This document shows positions 8,867 through 19,191 of a DNA stretch of 64,000 nt, piece by piece. Numbering within the stretch: the stretch's first letter is position 1; each line of letters starts with the position of its first letter. Source of the DNA: Rhodoferax sp. GW822-FHT02A01 (GTDB lineage Bacteria > Pseudomonadota > Gammaproteobacteria > Burkholderiales > Burkholderiaceae_C); contig NZ_CP152376.1 of the NCBI RefSeq assembly GCF_038784515.1, positions 3,224,001 through 3,288,000 of the forward strand, read 5' to 3'. Position numbers and translations under genes: made by a program. A model generated the notes under the pieces. That model made no database searches, was not told the DNA's origin, and was given only the letters and a program-made list of their open reading frames with translations.

Positions 8867-9469
8867 TTGATTGATGAAGGTTTGGGTAAACAGCCCCACC
8901 TGTTGTTGGTTGACGACGACAGATTGATTCTTGCCACGCTTTCCAGTGGATTGCGTCATGCAGGTTATGAGGTGAGTCTGGCCGATTCGCATGATGAAGC
9001 GGTCACGGTGCTTCAAAGCGGCATCCGGCCCGACCTGTGCATTCTGGACGTGCAGATGCCGGAGCAGGGTGGCCTGACCCTGGCCGAGAAGTTGCGTGAC
9101 TTCTACCATCTGCCATTCATCATGTTCAGTGCATATAGCGACGATGAAACGGTCAAGAAGGCCTCTGCCGCGGGCGCCCTGGGTTATCTGGTCAAGCCCA
9201 TGGATATCCAGCAGATGGTGCCGACGATAGAGGCTGCCATGGCGCGCGCCCGGGAGCTGAAAACGCTGCGTGTCAACAGCGTACAACTGCAGAACGCACT
9301 GCAGGCGGAGCGCGATGTGAATGTGGCGGTGGGCATCGTCATGATGCAGCACAAGCTCCAGCGCAACGATGCATTCAACCTGCTGCGCAATGCGGCGCGC
9401 AAGCGACGCATGAAACTCTCCGAGCTGGCGACCGAACTGATTCAGGCCGGATCTATTCTGAGTCTGTAG
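8867..9469 (+). CDS. ANTAR-domain response regulator
   Basis: A 200-residue regulator. Residues 1-125 form a receiver domain with DDDR near the start, phosphoacceptor Asp61 in CILDVQMPE, a conserved Ser in MFSAYSD and Lys in YLVKPMD. Residues 140-200 form an ANTAR RNA-binding domain (VNVAVGIVMMQHKLQRNDAF then KRRMKLSELA). The start appears to be TTG at 8867. ANTAR proteins of the NasT/EutV/AmiR type bind two-hairpin leader RNAs and prevent termination. It is coupled to the upstream HisKA_2 kinase, as in EutW-EutV. The target RNA is not obvious here. Confidence 0.9.
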   Translation: MIDEGLGKQPHLLLVDDDRLILATLSSGLRHAGYEVSLADSHDEAVTVLQSGIRPDLCILDVQMPEQGGLTLAEKLRDFYHLPFIMFSAYSDDETVKKASAAGALGYLVKPMDIQQMVPTIEAAMARARELKTLRVNSVQLQNALQAERDVNVAVGIVMMQHKLQRNDAFNLLRNAARKRRMKLSELATELIQAGSILSL

Positions 9470-9742
9470 CTATGTAATGGTTAGGGTCGATAGACAACTT
9501 GCCAAAACTGAGATAACCTGAAATTCAATTCATCTGGAAGTGCCGTAACCCCGCCTACCAGACTTTGAGGCCCTGAACACGCCTTGCCAATCTGATCCAT
9601 CGCGCTCGCAGCGCATGGCAACAGTGACCAAAGGTACGCGAGGCGGACGTGTTCGATTCATATTTCAAACCAGACTCTCCCTATCTGCAGCTGCGATTGG
9701 CAATTGACGCCTGCCTGAACCGTTTGGTACAGGACTAGTGCC

Positions 9743-10429
9743 ATGCGGACCAACCTGCCGGTTTCGCAGCGCGAGTACGCGTTCCTGGTGATGAGACTCT
9801 GCTGTCTACCACCGATACCCAAAGCCACATCACGTACGCCAACGCGGCCTTTGTTGCTCTCGGGTGCAGTCATCGTTGCCACCGTGGGCACCATCTGTCT
9901 GGGTGTTGGCACGGTACTGGGTGTGGCGGCCATGGTCGTGGCAAGTCTGGCGGTGACGGACGCTGCCATAGAAAACCAGCTGAGCACGCCGTTGAAGTGG
10001 GTGCTGAAAGTGGCTGAGCAAGGGGGCAATGCCATGGGCAATGTGGTCTCCACCATAGACCTGATTTCTGAATTGAGCCGCCGCATTGCCGACATCATCA
10101 GCGTGATCAACGGGATTGTCTTCCAGACCAATATCCTGGCACTCAATGCAGTGGTGGAAGCCGCGCGCGCAGGTGAGCAGGGGCGCGGGCTTGCATTCTT
10201 CGCTCCTGAAGTGCGCAGCCTTGCCGGGCGTTCATCCGCAGCAGCCAAGGAACAGAACCTGGAGATCTCGCAGGTTGGAGATGTCATGGCCTCGCTGGAA
10301 GATGCTGCATGGAAAAACGCCACCATGGTTGAGCAGAGCAGTGCTGCGACCAGCAGCATGAGTGAACAGGCGCAATTGCTAATGGACGCTGTGAGAGTTT
10401 TTTCAGATGCCGCCGTACACGCACACTGA
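9743..10429 (+). pseudogene. Degraded Aer-type chemoreceptor
   Basis: The first 14 codons ([14 protein letters not shown]) match the opening of Aer-type PAS chemoreceptors. Near 9785-9790 the frame shifts: the Aer continuation ([20 protein letters not shown]) is read from 9790 in another frame. From about 9868 the original frame resumes with a membrane segment ([20 protein letters not shown]), so most of the PAS domain is missing. The signalling hairpin is recognisable ([20 protein letters not shown]) but lacks about 50 residues before the final MVEQSSAA segment, and conserved residues are changed (FAVVA is replaced by LAFFA). The frame is open, but the protein would not be a working receptor. 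The last 23 bases overlap the next gene. Confidence 0.85.
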
Positions 10430-12962
10430 ACCCGTTGACGATGCGCAGGCAACGCATGCGCATCCCTACCAGATGGCTGTTGGCTGGGTCCTGCTGACGT
10501 TGGCCATGCCGCTGCTGTGGCGTTTGACGCAAGACGGGCAGTCCGCATGGGGTGATGCCAGGGATTTCAAACTTTGGCAGACGTCGGCAGAAATACTCTG
10601 CGTCGTCCTCGCGACACTGGTGTTCATCACTGGGTACCGGGCGATTGCGTCCACGCGACAGGGGGCGGCGACGCTGCTCGGTGTGGGCTTTCTTGGCGTT
10701 GCGGTATTCAACCTGATCCATCTGTTGAGCCTCTTTGGTTTGCCAGGGCGCTATGGTCTGGACGCGCCGCTGATGTCCGCCGTGTTCTGGCTTGCCACGC
10801 GACTGCTGGCGACAGCATCACTGCTGTACTACACGGTGTCGCGCAGGAGCTCGGGAATTGCTCCGAGAACAAGGCGCCTGGCCGTTGTCGCCATGCTGGT
10901 GGTGGCCTATTCGCTGGGATACGCGGGCTTGCACTGGTCCGATCAATTGGCAGAGTTTCTGCCCGGGCTACAGAATCAAAATCCGGAGCTTCCCGGATTC
11001 GAGTGGGCTGTTGTGGCAATGAGTGCCATAGCCGTGGTCGTGCTCTGGCGCCGAAGAAAGGCCTTGCAGAACGAATGCCTGGTCGCGCTGCGGTTCTCTG
11101 CCGCGTTCCTGGGCGTATCGGCGTTGTGCTTCATGCAGACCGGGATCAACGTCAGCGATGCCTCCAGCGCATCGGGCTACTTCTACACGCTGGTGGCCTT
11201 TCTTTACCTGTTTCATGCCACGTTCAACGAATCGATCAGTCGTCCGCTGGTGCGATTGCAGATGCAACTCAATCGGGAGCAGCACATTCTGGAGGCCGCA
11301 CCCGATGCCGTGATGTGGGTGGATACCAGCGGCGTCATTCTGTTCGGAAACCCCGCTGTAAAGGAGCTGACCGGCTATGTCAGCGAGGAGCTCGTTGGCC
11401 GGAATGTGTCGATCTTCCTGCCGGAACCCCTGCGTGAGAAGCACGCGCGCTCTATTCAGGACTACTTCACCAAACCCCATTCCCGCGCCATGGGTCTGAT
11501 GGATATCCGGCTGCAGCGAAAGGACGGCACTTCCGTGCCGGTGGATATCTCCCTGGGCCATTGGGTCGAGGATGGCGTTCCCTACGCCATCGCTTACATA
11601 CGCGATCTGACCGAGCGCAAGCGCTTTGAAGAGTCATTGCGCCACCGCGCCACCCATGACGAACTTACCGGTCTGGCCAACCGCTGGCTGTTCCGGCTGC
11701 AACTCGGTCAAGCCGTGGCACGTGCCGCGCGCAATGGGCAGCAGGTGGCCATTCTGTTCATTGACCTGGATGACTTCAAAAATGTGAATGACAGCTTTGG
11801 CCATGCGAGCGGTGATGCGCTCCTGGTCCAGACGGGTGCCAGAATCCGCAGCCAACTCAGGGAGAGTGATACGTTGGCCCGCATGGGGGGCGACGAGTTT
11901 GCCATTCTGTTGACGGACCTGTCGGACGTCAGCGAGGCCTTGGGCGTCGCCAGCAAAATCGTGACCCATCTTCAACTGCCCTATCCGTTGCAGGACCAGG
12001 AAGTGCATTCCGGGGCCAGCGTGGGTCTGGCCTTCTTCCCCAGCGACGGTCGTGACAGCGAAACCCTGCTGCGCTACGCGGACATGGCCATGTACCAGGC
12101 CAAGCGCGCCGGTCGTGGCACCTATGCCTGCTATTCGAAGGACATGGATGCCAAGGTGCGCGAAGACATGCGCATGCATGGCCGCCTCAAGGACGCGATC
12201 CTGCAGAAGCGTCTGCAACTGCATTACCAACCGCAGGTGGATGTGTCCACAGGCCTGATCGTGGGTGCAGAGGCGCTGCTGCGCTGGAATGATCCAGTGC
12301 TTGGCGATGTGTCACCTTCGCGCTTCATTCCGCTGGCCGAATCCACCGGCCTGATATTGCCGCTTTCAGAGTGGGTGCTGGAAGCCGCCTGCCAGCAAAT
12401 CGCGCAGTGGGCTGACGCAGGTACGCCACTGTGCGTTGCCGTGAATTTCTCGGCGCAGCAGTTCCGCCAGGCGGATCTGCCGGCAAGAGTCCATCGCCAG
12501 CTGCAGGCCGCGGGTGCGCAGGCTGACTTGCTGGTCGTCGAGATTACGGAAACTGTGGCCATGGCGCAGCCCGAGCAGGCCCGCGAGCAACTCAATGCAC
12601 TGGTGGCCCTGGGTTGCCAGGTCGCGCTGGATGACTTCGGCACCGGCTATTCATCGTTGGCTTACCTCAAGGTGTTGCCGGTCAACAAGCTCAAGATAGA
12701 CAAGCGCTTTACCGAAGGCGTGCCCGATGACTTGAACGATGCGGCCATTGCCAAGGCCATCATCCTGCTGGCTCACAGCCTGGGCATGACACTGGTGGCC
12801 GAAGGCGTTGAGACGCCTGAGCAGCTCGGCTTCCTGCACCAGCACGGCTGCGAGCTGTATCAGGGCTGGCTGTATTCCAAGGCCATAGAGGCCAGTTCCA
12901 TGACCAGTCTGCTGCAAGTGCAGCTGCGCGAGATTTCCCAGTTTTCCGAATTGAAGCGCTGA
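10407..12962 (+). CDS. MASE3-PAS-GGDEF-EAL cyclic di-GMP enzyme
   Basis: An 851-residue membrane protein. The N-terminal part (about 20-270) has seven or so hydrophobic helices of the MASE3 type ([20 protein letters not shown]). It is followed by a PAS domain (about 285-400), a diguanylate cyclase domain with intact GGDEF (residues 494-498) and a phosphodiesterase domain with intact EAL (622-624, EALLRW) plus [14 protein letters not shown]. Both active sites look complete, so synthesis and breakdown of c-di-GMP are both possible. The ATG lies inside the 3' end of the Aer remnant. The signal for MASE3 is unknown. Confidence 0.92.
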   Translation: MPPYTHTEPVDDAQATHAHPYQMAVGWVLLTLAMPLLWRLTQDGQSAWGDARDFKLWQTSAEILCVVLATLVFITGYRAIASTRQGAATLLGVGFLGVAVFNLIHLLSLFGLPGRYGLDAPLMSAVFWLATRLLATASLLYYTVSRRSSGIAPRTRRLAVVAMLVVAYSLGYAGLHWSDQLAEFLPGLQNQNPELPGFEWAVVAMSAIAVVVLWRRRKALQNECLVALRFSAAFLGVSALCFMQTGINVSDASSASGYFYTLVAFLYLFHATFNESISRPLVRLQMQLNREQHILEAAPDAVMWVDTSGVILFGNPAVKELTGYVSEELVGRNVSIFLPEPLREKHARSIQDYFTKPHSRAMGLMDIRLQRKDGTSVPVDISLGHWVEDGVPYAIAYIRDLTERKRFEESLRHRATHDELTGLANRWLFRLQLGQAVARAARNGQQVAILFIDLDDFKNVNDSFGHASGDALLVQTGARIRSQLRESDTLARMGGDEFAILLTDLSDVSEALGVASKIVTHLQLPYPLQDQEVHSGASVGLAFFPSDGRDSETLLRYADMAMYQAKRAGRGTYACYSKDMDAKVREDMRMHGRLKDAILQKRLQLHYQPQVDVSTGLIVGAEALLRWNDPVLGDVSPSRFIPLAESTGLILPLSEWVLEAACQQIAQWADAGTPLCVAVNFSAQQFRQADLPARVHRQLQAAGAQADLLVVEITETVAMAQPEQAREQLNALVALGCQVALDDFGTGYSSLAYLKVLPVNKLKIDKRFTEGVPDDLNDAAIAKAIILLAHSLGMTLVAEGVETPEQLGFLHQHGCELYQGWLYSKAIEASSMTSLLQVQLREISQFSELKR

Positions 12963-13083
12963 AAGGAGGCTCCAACCGCGTACGTATTTAAGTAACCACT
13001 TTTTTCTCACCTATTTATTTTTACAAGGGTGAAGACGGTCTTTCCAGATACCGCCGTTCATTCGCCCAATATTGGAGCAAACC

Positions 13084-13542
13084 ATGAAAATCTTCCGTGC
13101 CTTTCTCGTTGTGATCGTTTCTGCATTCCTGTCCCTGTCTGCCATGGCTGAAGACCATGGCACCAAGGACGAAGCCAAAGCGCTGGTCAATGCAGCCCTG
13201 GCCCATATCAAACAGGTGGGCAACACCACTGCCTTCAACGACTTCAATACCGACAAGGCGACCTGGACCAAGAAGGATCTGTATGTAGTCGTGCAGGACA
13301 CCAAGGGCGTGGTGCTGGCCCACGGTGCCAATGAAAAGCTCGTCGGCAAGAACCTGATCGACTTCAAGGACCAGAACGGCAAGCTCTTCGTGCAGGAACT
13401 GATCGCCACCGGCACCAAGGGTGAAGGCTGGGTGGACTACGACTTCAGCAACCCCGTTAGCAAGAAGGTGGAGCCCAAGTCTTCCTACGTCAAGAAGATC
13501 CCCGGATTCGACGGCATCGTTCTGGTGGGCGTTTACCGCTAA
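13084..13542 (+). CDS. Secreted single-Cache-domain protein
   Basis: A 152-residue protein with a signal peptide (MKIFRAFLVVIVSAFLSLSAMA) and a single Cache domain (DLYVVVQDTKGVVLAHGANE, KLVGKNLIDFKD, then GWVDYDFSNP). There is no membrane anchor after cleavage, so it should be periplasmic. The ATG at 13084 is chosen because TTGGAG lies just upstream; an earlier ATG at 13072 would place that site inside the gene. Cache domains bind small ligands such as carboxylates or amino acids. The gene sits just upstream of a chemoreceptor. Confidence 0.85.
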   Translation: MKIFRAFLVVIVSAFLSLSAMAEDHGTKDEAKALVNAALAHIKQVGNTTAFNDFNTDKATWTKKDLYVVVQDTKGVVLAHGANEKLVGKNLIDFKDQNGKLFVQELIATGTKGEGWVDYDFSNPVSKKVEPKSSYVKKIPGFDGIVLVGVYR

Positions 13543-13550
13543 GCAATACC

Positions 13551-13594
13551 GGAGGGGCTTGGCTCCAGCCGGATCCGATCCCCCTCCAATTTTT
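13551..13594 (+). terminator. Probable rho-independent terminator
   Basis: A stem GGAGGGG (13551-13557) pairs with CCCCTCC (13581-13587). An inner GGCTCCAGCC hairpin lies in the loop, and the stem is followed by AATTTTT. It lies nine bases after the Cache gene stop and 29 bases before the next chemoreceptor, so it may end or attenuate transcription between them. Confidence 0.55.
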
Positions 13595-13622
13595 CGCTTG
13601 ATGCAACGAGAGGGCAATCCCC

Positions 13623-15278
13623 ATGACTTTCAAATTTGACAGGTTGTCTCTGATGACCAAAGTGGCACTGGCACCTTCCATGGTCCTGCTGTGCCTGCTG
13701 GTGGTGTCGTCCTTTGGTGTGTGGACTTCGCAGAAGACTTCACAAACGCTGGAATTCCTTACCCAAAAAAGTTTTGTGAACGTGACGCACGTGGCAGACG
13801 TGCGCGAGCGCGTGGTTGCCGTGAACGGGATGGTGATGCAAAGCATGGCCTTTGCCGGTGCCGGCCTCAAGGCTGATGTCATCAAGACGTTGGACGGCAA
13901 GATTGCCGCCGAACTCAAGGCCACGCAGGCGCAGCTGGACCAGTTGCGCGAGCTGTTCTCCGGTGATACCGACTCCACGGCCAAGCTGGAGCGCTTGAGT
14001 GCCGCCTTTCAGAAATACACCAAGGCCGCGCTGGATACCCTGGACATGAAGGACGCCGATCTGAGCACTGCGGCCATCATGATGAGCACCGCCGAGACGG
14101 CCTACAGCGAAACCCGCGCCCTATCCAGTGAGCTGTTCAAACACGAGGTTGAACAGGCGGACGCCAGTGGTGACAAAGCCTTGGCCAGTCTGGTTACGGG
14201 TAATCGCACGTCGGTTGGCATGGCTGCACTGGCGCTGTTGCTAGGCGTGTTTCTGACCTGGTATATCGCCCGACGCATTGTGCAGCCGCTGCGCGAAGCG
14301 GTGGCCATTGCCAGAGATGTGGCATCCGGCAACTTGCGTTTGCGCCAGGCACAGGCTGGTACCGATGAAACCGGCCAGGTACTCAATGCGTTGGGTGAGG
14401 TGACGCAACGCCTCAACGGAATGATTGCAGAGATCCGCAATGGTGCCGAGCAGATTGACACCGCCGCCAGCGAAATCTCCACCGGCAACAACGACCTGGC
14501 AAGCCGCACCGAGCAGACTGCTTCGGCGCTGCAGGCCACATCGGCATCGGTAGCCGATCTGACCAACACCATACGCGTCAACTCCGACACGGCCAGACGT
14601 GCGCGTGACCTTGCTTCCGAATCCGCCCAGATCGCGCAAAAGGGTGGCAGCGATGTGGCCGAGGTGGTGACCACCATGGACGCCATCAGCGTGCAGGCCA
14701 AACGCATCAGCGAAATCATAGGCACCATTGACGGCATTGCGTTCCAGACCAACATCCTGGCGCTCAACGCCTCGGTGGAAGCGGCGCGTGCAGGCGAGCA
14801 GGGTCGCGGCTTTGCCGTGGTCGCCAGCGAGGTTCGGGAACTGGCCCAACGCAGCAGCAATGCGGCAAAAGAAATCCGCACGCTCATCAGCGCCTCTGCC
14901 GATCAGGTGGCCTCCGGCACGACCAAGGTCCATGCCGCGGGCGAGACCATGCGCCAGATCGTGGCTTCCATCGGGCGCGTGAGCACCCTGGTGGCCGAAA
15001 TTTCTCAAGCTACTGCGGCTCAGGCGGACGAAATCCATGGTGTGAACGAAGCGGTATCGGATATGGATCGCAGCACCCAGCAAAACGCTGCACTGGTGGA
15101 GCAAAGCGCTGCCGCAGCGGAGTCTCTGAAGTTGCAGGCCGCTGTTCTGGTGAAGTCCATATCGGTATTCCATGTCTCGGATGCCGGGCACAAAGACAAC
15201 GCGCCGCTGTATTTGCCCGCAGCAAATACACGTGCGTTGCTTCAGGGCAATTCTGGGCCTTTGCTGCAAGGGGCGTGA
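13623..15278 (+). CDS. Methyl-accepting chemotaxis protein
   Basis: A 551-residue chemoreceptor. A membrane helix (about 12-32) is followed by a helical periplasmic domain of four-helix-bundle type (about 35-190), a second membrane helix (about 194-216), a HAMP domain starting RRIVQPLREAVAIARDVASG, and a long cytoplasmic coiled coil. The signalling tip is [20 protein letters not shown] followed by [18 protein letters not shown]. No CheR-binding pentapeptide is seen at the C-terminus. The ligand is unknown; the secreted Cache protein encoded just upstream is a candidate partner. Confidence 0.93.
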   Translation: MTFKFDRLSLMTKVALAPSMVLLCLLVVSSFGVWTSQKTSQTLEFLTQKSFVNVTHVADVRERVVAVNGMVMQSMAFAGAGLKADVIKTLDGKIAAELKATQAQLDQLRELFSGDTDSTAKLERLSAAFQKYTKAALDTLDMKDADLSTAAIMMSTAETAYSETRALSSELFKHEVEQADASGDKALASLVTGNRTSVGMAALALLLGVFLTWYIARRIVQPLREAVAIARDVASGNLRLRQAQAGTDETGQVLNALGEVTQRLNGMIAEIRNGAEQIDTAASEISTGNNDLASRTEQTASALQATSASVADLTNTIRVNSDTARRARDLASESAQIAQKGGSDVAEVVTTMDAISVQAKRISEIIGTIDGIAFQTNILALNASVEAARAGEQGRGFAVVASEVRELAQRSSNAAKEIRTLISASADQVASGTTKVHAAGETMRQIVASIGRVSTLVAEISQATAAQADEIHGVNEAVSDMDRSTQQNAALVEQSAAAAESLKLQAAVLVKSISVFHVSDAGHKDNAPLYLPAANTRALLQGNSGPLLQGA

Positions 15279-15347
15279 TAGCATGCATCGCGCCTTGTGG
15301 GTTGCCCTTGAACCTCTCAAGTCTTCACTATTACAAACAGGTTGGAC

Positions 15348-17117
15348 ATGTCAATTTTTAGCGGAATGAAGGTGTCGAGCCGACTCGCCCTCGGCTTTTG
15401 CACCGTTGCATTTATCGGTGTTGGCGTAGCCGCCTACAGTGCCGTCAAAATGCACACACTTGCGGCGAACCTGCAAGAAGTGTCGGGTGACAAGATGGTC
15501 AAAGTGGCGAAGTTCACGCTGCTCATGGACAACCTCAATACCAACGCACGGGCCGTGCGCAACATGCTGATATACGATGATCCTGCAGTGCGCGAAGCCG
15601 AGCAGAAGAAGCGGGCCGAGACAAAGGAGTCCAACGGCACACTGCTGAAGGAGCTCAACGAAATCATCGTCAAGCCCAAGGGCGTTGAGCTGATGAAGGC
15701 CATCAACGATACGCGTCCGCTCTACAGCAAAGCTATGGACAAAGTTATCGCCGCCATCGAGAAGGGTGACAAGGCTGAAGCCAGCAAGGTGTTGCTGGAT
15801 GAAGTGCGACCATTGCAGGCTACGTATTTCAAAGCGGTTGATGACTCGCGCACCTTGCAAAAGCAGTTTGCCGATGAAGTGGCGAACGAGGCCATTGCGA
15901 CTGCAAATTCTGCCACCGTGGTCATGGGTGCGGCAGCCGTGTTCATGCTCATCATCGGTGGCTTGATCGGCTGGCTGGTTTCACGCGACCTGTCGCGCGC
16001 CCTGGGTGCCGAACCCGGCGAACTGTCTGAAGTGGCGGGCCAGGTGGCTGAAGGTGATCTGCATGCACCCTTGCAGGTGCGCTCTGGCGACACTGGCAGC
16101 GTGATGGCCGCCATGGCACGTATGCAAGCCTCGCTCACCCGCGTGGTCACCACGGTGCGCGCGGGCTCAGAAGGTGTGGCCACGGCCAGCGCCGAGATCG
16201 CGCAAGGCAACTCCGATCTCTCGTCCCGCACCGAGAGCCAGGCCAGTGCTCTGGAAGAGACGGCCGCCTCCATGGAGCAGCTCAGCGCACAGGTCAAGCA
16301 CAACGCCGACAATGCGCGCCAAGCCAATCAGCTGGCCAGCAATGCATCGAGTGTGGCCGTGCGCGGTGGCGAAGTGGTTGCCCGCGTGGTGGAGACCATG
16401 AAGGAAATCAACGACTCCTCCAAGAAGATATCCGACATCATCAGCGTGATCGATGGGATTGCCTTCCAGACCAACATCCTGGCGCTCAACGCGGCAGTGG
16501 AAGCAGCCCGTGCCGGAGAAGAGGGCCGCGGCTTTGCCGTGGTCGCCAGCGAAGTGCGCTCCCTGGCAGGCCGCAGCGCCGAGGCCGCCAAGGAAATCAA
16601 GAACCTCATCAACGCCAGTGTGGAGCGCGTGGAGCAGGGCACCGTGCTGGTTGACGAGGCCGGCACCACCATGGCCGAAGTGGTCGGCTCCATCCGCAAG
16701 GTGAGCGACTTGGTGGGCGAGATCAGCTCGGCCAGCAACGAACAGGCCGCAGGCGTGGCCCAGGTGGGCGAGGCCGTCACCCAGATGGACCAGGCCACCC
16801 AGCAAAACGCCGCACTGGTAGAGCAGATGGCTGCCGCCGCCAGCAGCCTCAGATCACAAGCCGGCGATTTGGTGGAAACCGTGGCCGTCTTCAACCTGGG
16901 CGCCAATGCACAAGCCAGCGTGGTGAAGACAACCGTGCGCGCACCTGCATCCAAGGCTGTGCCCTTCAAGGGCACCGAACGACGTCTGGAGAGCAAGCCT
17001 GCCGCCACTACTTCTGCCCCCAAGCCTGCTGCGAAGAAGCCGATTTCCTTGCCCAAGCTGGCCGCCAAAGCCAAGGTGGCAGTTGCTGCGGGTGAGGATG
17101 ATTGGGAAACGTTTTAG
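15348..17117 (+). CDS. Methyl-accepting chemotaxis protein with CheR tether
   Basis: A 589-residue chemoreceptor with a membrane helix (about 12-32), a 4HB_MCP-type periplasmic bundle, a second membrane helix near 190-210 ([21 protein letters not shown]), HAMP and a cytoplasmic domain with the tip [20 protein letters not shown]. The C-terminus is a Pro/Ala/Lys-rich linker ending DDWETF, which matches the WxxF-type pentapeptide that tethers CheR/CheB. The frame is open six bases upstream through a TTG, but the ATG at 15348 gives the normal start ([13 protein letters not shown]). Confidence 0.93.
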   Translation: MSIFSGMKVSSRLALGFCTVAFIGVGVAAYSAVKMHTLAANLQEVSGDKMVKVAKFTLLMDNLNTNARAVRNMLIYDDPAVREAEQKKRAETKESNGTLLKELNEIIVKPKGVELMKAINDTRPLYSKAMDKVIAAIEKGDKAEASKVLLDEVRPLQATYFKAVDDSRTLQKQFADEVANEAIATANSATVVMGAAAVFMLIIGGLIGWLVSRDLSRALGAEPGELSEVAGQVAEGDLHAPLQVRSGDTGSVMAAMARMQASLTRVVTTVRAGSEGVATASAEIAQGNSDLSSRTESQASALEETAASMEQLSAQVKHNADNARQANQLASNASSVAVRGGEVVARVVETMKEINDSSKKISDIISVIDGIAFQTNILALNAAVEAARAGEEGRGFAVVASEVRSLAGRSAEAAKEIKNLINASVERVEQGTVLVDEAGTTMAEVVGSIRKVSDLVGEISSASNEQAAGVAQVGEAVTQMDQATQQNAALVEQMAAAASSLRSQAGDLVETVAVFNLGANAQASVVKTTVRAPASKAVPFKGTERRLESKPAATTSAPKPAAKKPISLPKLAAKAKVAVAAGEDDWETF

Positions 17118-17142
17118 GCTGGGCAATGCCATAGTGCCCAGC
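17118..17142 (+). terminator. Possible terminator hairpin after the chemoreceptor gene
   Basis: A perfect 8-bp stem GCTGGGCA/TGCCCAGC with a 9-base loop starts at the base after the stop codon. No clear T-run follows (TTCACTCAATC), so it may be a weak terminator or an mRNA 3' end stabiliser. Confidence 0.35.
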
Positions 17143-17249
17143 TTCACTCAATCTTCACACATTCGTGTAGACGGCATATCAGCAAGAGCGTTGTAGGTGT
17201 AGGGTTTCAAGTGTTTTGAAGCCCGCTGCAAACTGCAAAGGAATTTCAA

Positions 17250-17612
17250 ATGCGTTCACAAGTTCGTGCTCTTACCATCGCTCTCGGCCTGCTCTGCGCT
17301 GCCTCGGCATTTGCGCAAACAGCTGCACCTGTAGCCGCCAAAGCAAGTGCACCTGCCGCTGTAACGGCCCCTGCAACCGCTACCCCGGCTGCCAAGCCAG
17401 CCACGACTGCCGCCACAAAGGGTGCTGCGCCTGCGGCGGCTGTCGCTGCTACGGGTGGAGACGGCAAGGTTTGGGTGAACACCAAGTCCAAGGTCTACCA
17501 CTGTGAAGGTTCCAAGTCTTATGGCAAGACCAAGGCCGGTGAGTACATGGCGGAAGCGGACGCCAAGGCAAAGGGCTATCACGGTGACCACGGCAAGACC
17601 TGCGGCAAGTAA
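17250..17612 (+). CDS. Small secreted protein with VYHC motif
   Basis: A 120-residue protein with a signal peptide (cleavage likely after AFAQ near residue 23), an Ala/Thr/Pro-rich linker (about 24-70) and a small C-terminal module ([20 protein letters not shown], then [13 protein letters not shown] and a final Cys). The module resembles short periplasmic proteins common in Burkholderiales that share VWVNT...VYHC...YGKTK; the function is unknown. AAGGAA lies at a good distance before the ATG. A strong terminator follows. Confidence 0.8.
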   Translation: MRSQVRALTIALGLLCAASAFAQTAAPVAAKASAPAAVTAPATATPAAKPATTAATKGAAPAAAVAATGGDGKVWVNTKSKVYHCEGSKSYGKTKAGEYMAEADAKAKGYHGDHGKTCGK

Positions 17613-17636
17613 GACTGCGGCAACGGCAACAACCAA

Positions 17637-17658
17637 GGGTGCTTCGGCACCCTTTTTT
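17637..17658 (+). terminator. Rho-independent terminator
   Basis: A perfect 6-bp stem GGGTGC/GCACCC closed by a stable TTCG tetraloop is followed by six T. It lies 24 bases after the small secreted protein gene and is the clearest intrinsic terminator in the window. Confidence 0.93.
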
Positions 17659-17747
17659 GCTGGTCGATTTGCGGGCAACATTCCTGTCCCGGTGAGCGAC
17701 TCAGCCAATCGATTGGGGTACATTGGTGGCGAGTGGGGGAGGAATAA

Positions 17748-18206
17748 ATGAGAATAATTGGAAACGTTTTGTGGTTTGTCTTCGGCGGCTTCTGGATGGG
17801 CCTTGGATGGTGGCTCGCCGGCATCATTTGTGCGCTCAGCATCGTGGGGCTGCCCTGGGCCAAGGCCTGCTTTGTCATAGGTCGGTTTGCCTTCCTGCCC
17901 TTCGGCAAGGAGGCAATCAGTCGCGCTGAGCTGACTGGTGCCGAAGACGTTGGAACAGGCGCCTTGGGCATGGTTGGCAACATCCTGTGGTTTCTGGTCG
18001 CTGGCGTATGGCTTGCGATTGGGCACGTAATCACAGCATGCGCTTGCTTTATCACCATCATCGGCATTCCGTTCGGAATTCAACACTTGAAGTTGGCTGG
18101 GTTGGCCCTGGCGCCTGTTGGCAAAACGATTGTCAGCAGCGAAGAGGCCCTGTCCGCCCGGCTGTACGCTGCACAAATGCATGTGACACGTCAACGTCCT
18201 TATTGA
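17748..18206 (+). CDS. yccF: YccF-family inner membrane protein
   Basis: A 152-residue membrane protein made of two similar halves: residues 1-60 (IGNVLWFVFGGFWMGLGWWL, GLPWAKACFVIGRFAFLPFG) and 70-135 (VGNILWFLVAGVWLAIGHV, IGIPFGIQHLKLAGLALAPVG). This duplicated arrangement is typical of the YccF family (formerly DUF307). GGAGG precedes the ATG. The function is not established. Confidence 0.88.
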   Translation: MRIIGNVLWFVFGGFWMGLGWWLAGIICALSIVGLPWAKACFVIGRFAFLPFGKEAISRAELTGAEDVGTGALGMVGNILWFLVAGVWLAIGHVITACACFITIIGIPFGIQHLKLAGLALAPVGKTIVSSEEALSARLYAAQMHVTRQRPY

Positions 18207-18404
18207 AGGTGGGGGCTGAGTGCGACGCTGTCGCCCAGTCAGCACCCATGCGCATTTGTAAATACCGGTAACAGACTGTTCAGACGAGGAGATGGGGTAG
18301 GCGAAGGGTCGTCGGCCTGCGTTCTTGGAGCAAGGGCATGCGCCAATATCTTGAACGCACGGCCTGAATGGCGAACCACCTGGTTCAACTCAAGAAAGAT
18401 CCCT

Positions 18405-19076
18405 ATGTCTGCAATCAAACAATTGGCGATTCTCTCAGTGGCCCTGGTTTCCTCGGGTGTCGCTCTTGCTGACGACTTCGGGCGCGTGCTGTCGTCCCAG
18501 CCCATACTTCAGCAAGTCGCTGTGCCACGGCAGGTTTGCTCAACGCAACAGGTTGAAGTTCAACAGCAGAAGTCTGGAGCAGGCGCCGCCATGGGCGCTA
18601 TTGCCGGTGGCGCCATTGGCAACTCCATTGGTCGGGGTTCTGGCAATGTCGCCGCGACAATGCTTGGCATTGTGGGCGGCGCGGTCCTGGGCGACCGTAT
18701 TGAGGGGGCTCCTGCGAGTCACCTCGAGAACGTTCAGCATTGCTCAACCCAAAACTTCTACGAGAACCGGACTGTCGGTTACAACGTGACCTACTTGTTT
18801 GGGGGGCGCCGTTACTCGGTTCAAATGCCTAACGACCCGGGTCCCACCATCCGCGTTCAAGTGTCTCCCGCTAGCGCCCAAGTGCAGCCTGAATACCCAG
18901 TGGAAGAGGTGGTGACTGCGCCGATTTACCCATATCAGCAGCCCACAATCATTGAGTCACGCACCATTTACCAGCCGTACTACGAGTATCCGGTCCACCT
19001 GGGAGAGCGTTTTCATCATCGCCATGACTGGCGGGATGAGCATCACGACGAACATGGTGATTGGCATAGGGACTAA
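18405..19076 (+). CDS. Glycine-zipper outer-membrane-type protein
   Basis: A 223-residue exported protein: signal peptide ending about residue 22 (SSGVALA), a glycine-zipper 2TM segment (GAGAAMGAIAGGAIGNSIGR then LGIVGGAVLGDRI), a beta-rich middle and a Tyr/Pro- then His/Asp-rich C-terminus (HHRHDWRDEHHDEHGDWHRD). Glycine-zipper proteins of this kind sit in or near the outer membrane. The His/Asp tail could bind metal ions, but this is inference. The ATG at 18405 gives a normal signal peptide; the frame is open 18 codons upstream. Confidence 0.8.
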   Translation: MSAIKQLAILSVALVSSGVALADDFGRVLSSQPILQQVAVPRQVCSTQQVEVQQQKSGAGAAMGAIAGGAIGNSIGRGSGNVAATMLGIVGGAVLGDRIEGAPASHLENVQHCSTQNFYENRTVGYNVTYLFGGRRYSVQMPNDPGPTIRVQVSPASAQVQPEYPVEEVVTAPIYPYQQPTIIESRTIYQPYYEYPVHLGERFHHRHDWRDEHHDEHGDWHRD

Positions 19077-19191
19077 GTCGCGCTACTCGTTGCGTATGCC
19101 AGCGCACAGCCATTTCAGCATTTGCTGGTTAGCCTGAAGAGCGGATCGAATGGTGCCCGTGTAGGCACGGACTTCTGCAAAGGAAAACACC

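Noticed and set aside
15342..15347. TTG start six bases before the second chemoreceptor's ATG
   Set aside because: The ATG at 15348 gives the usual receptor N-terminus; the TTG only adds two residues.
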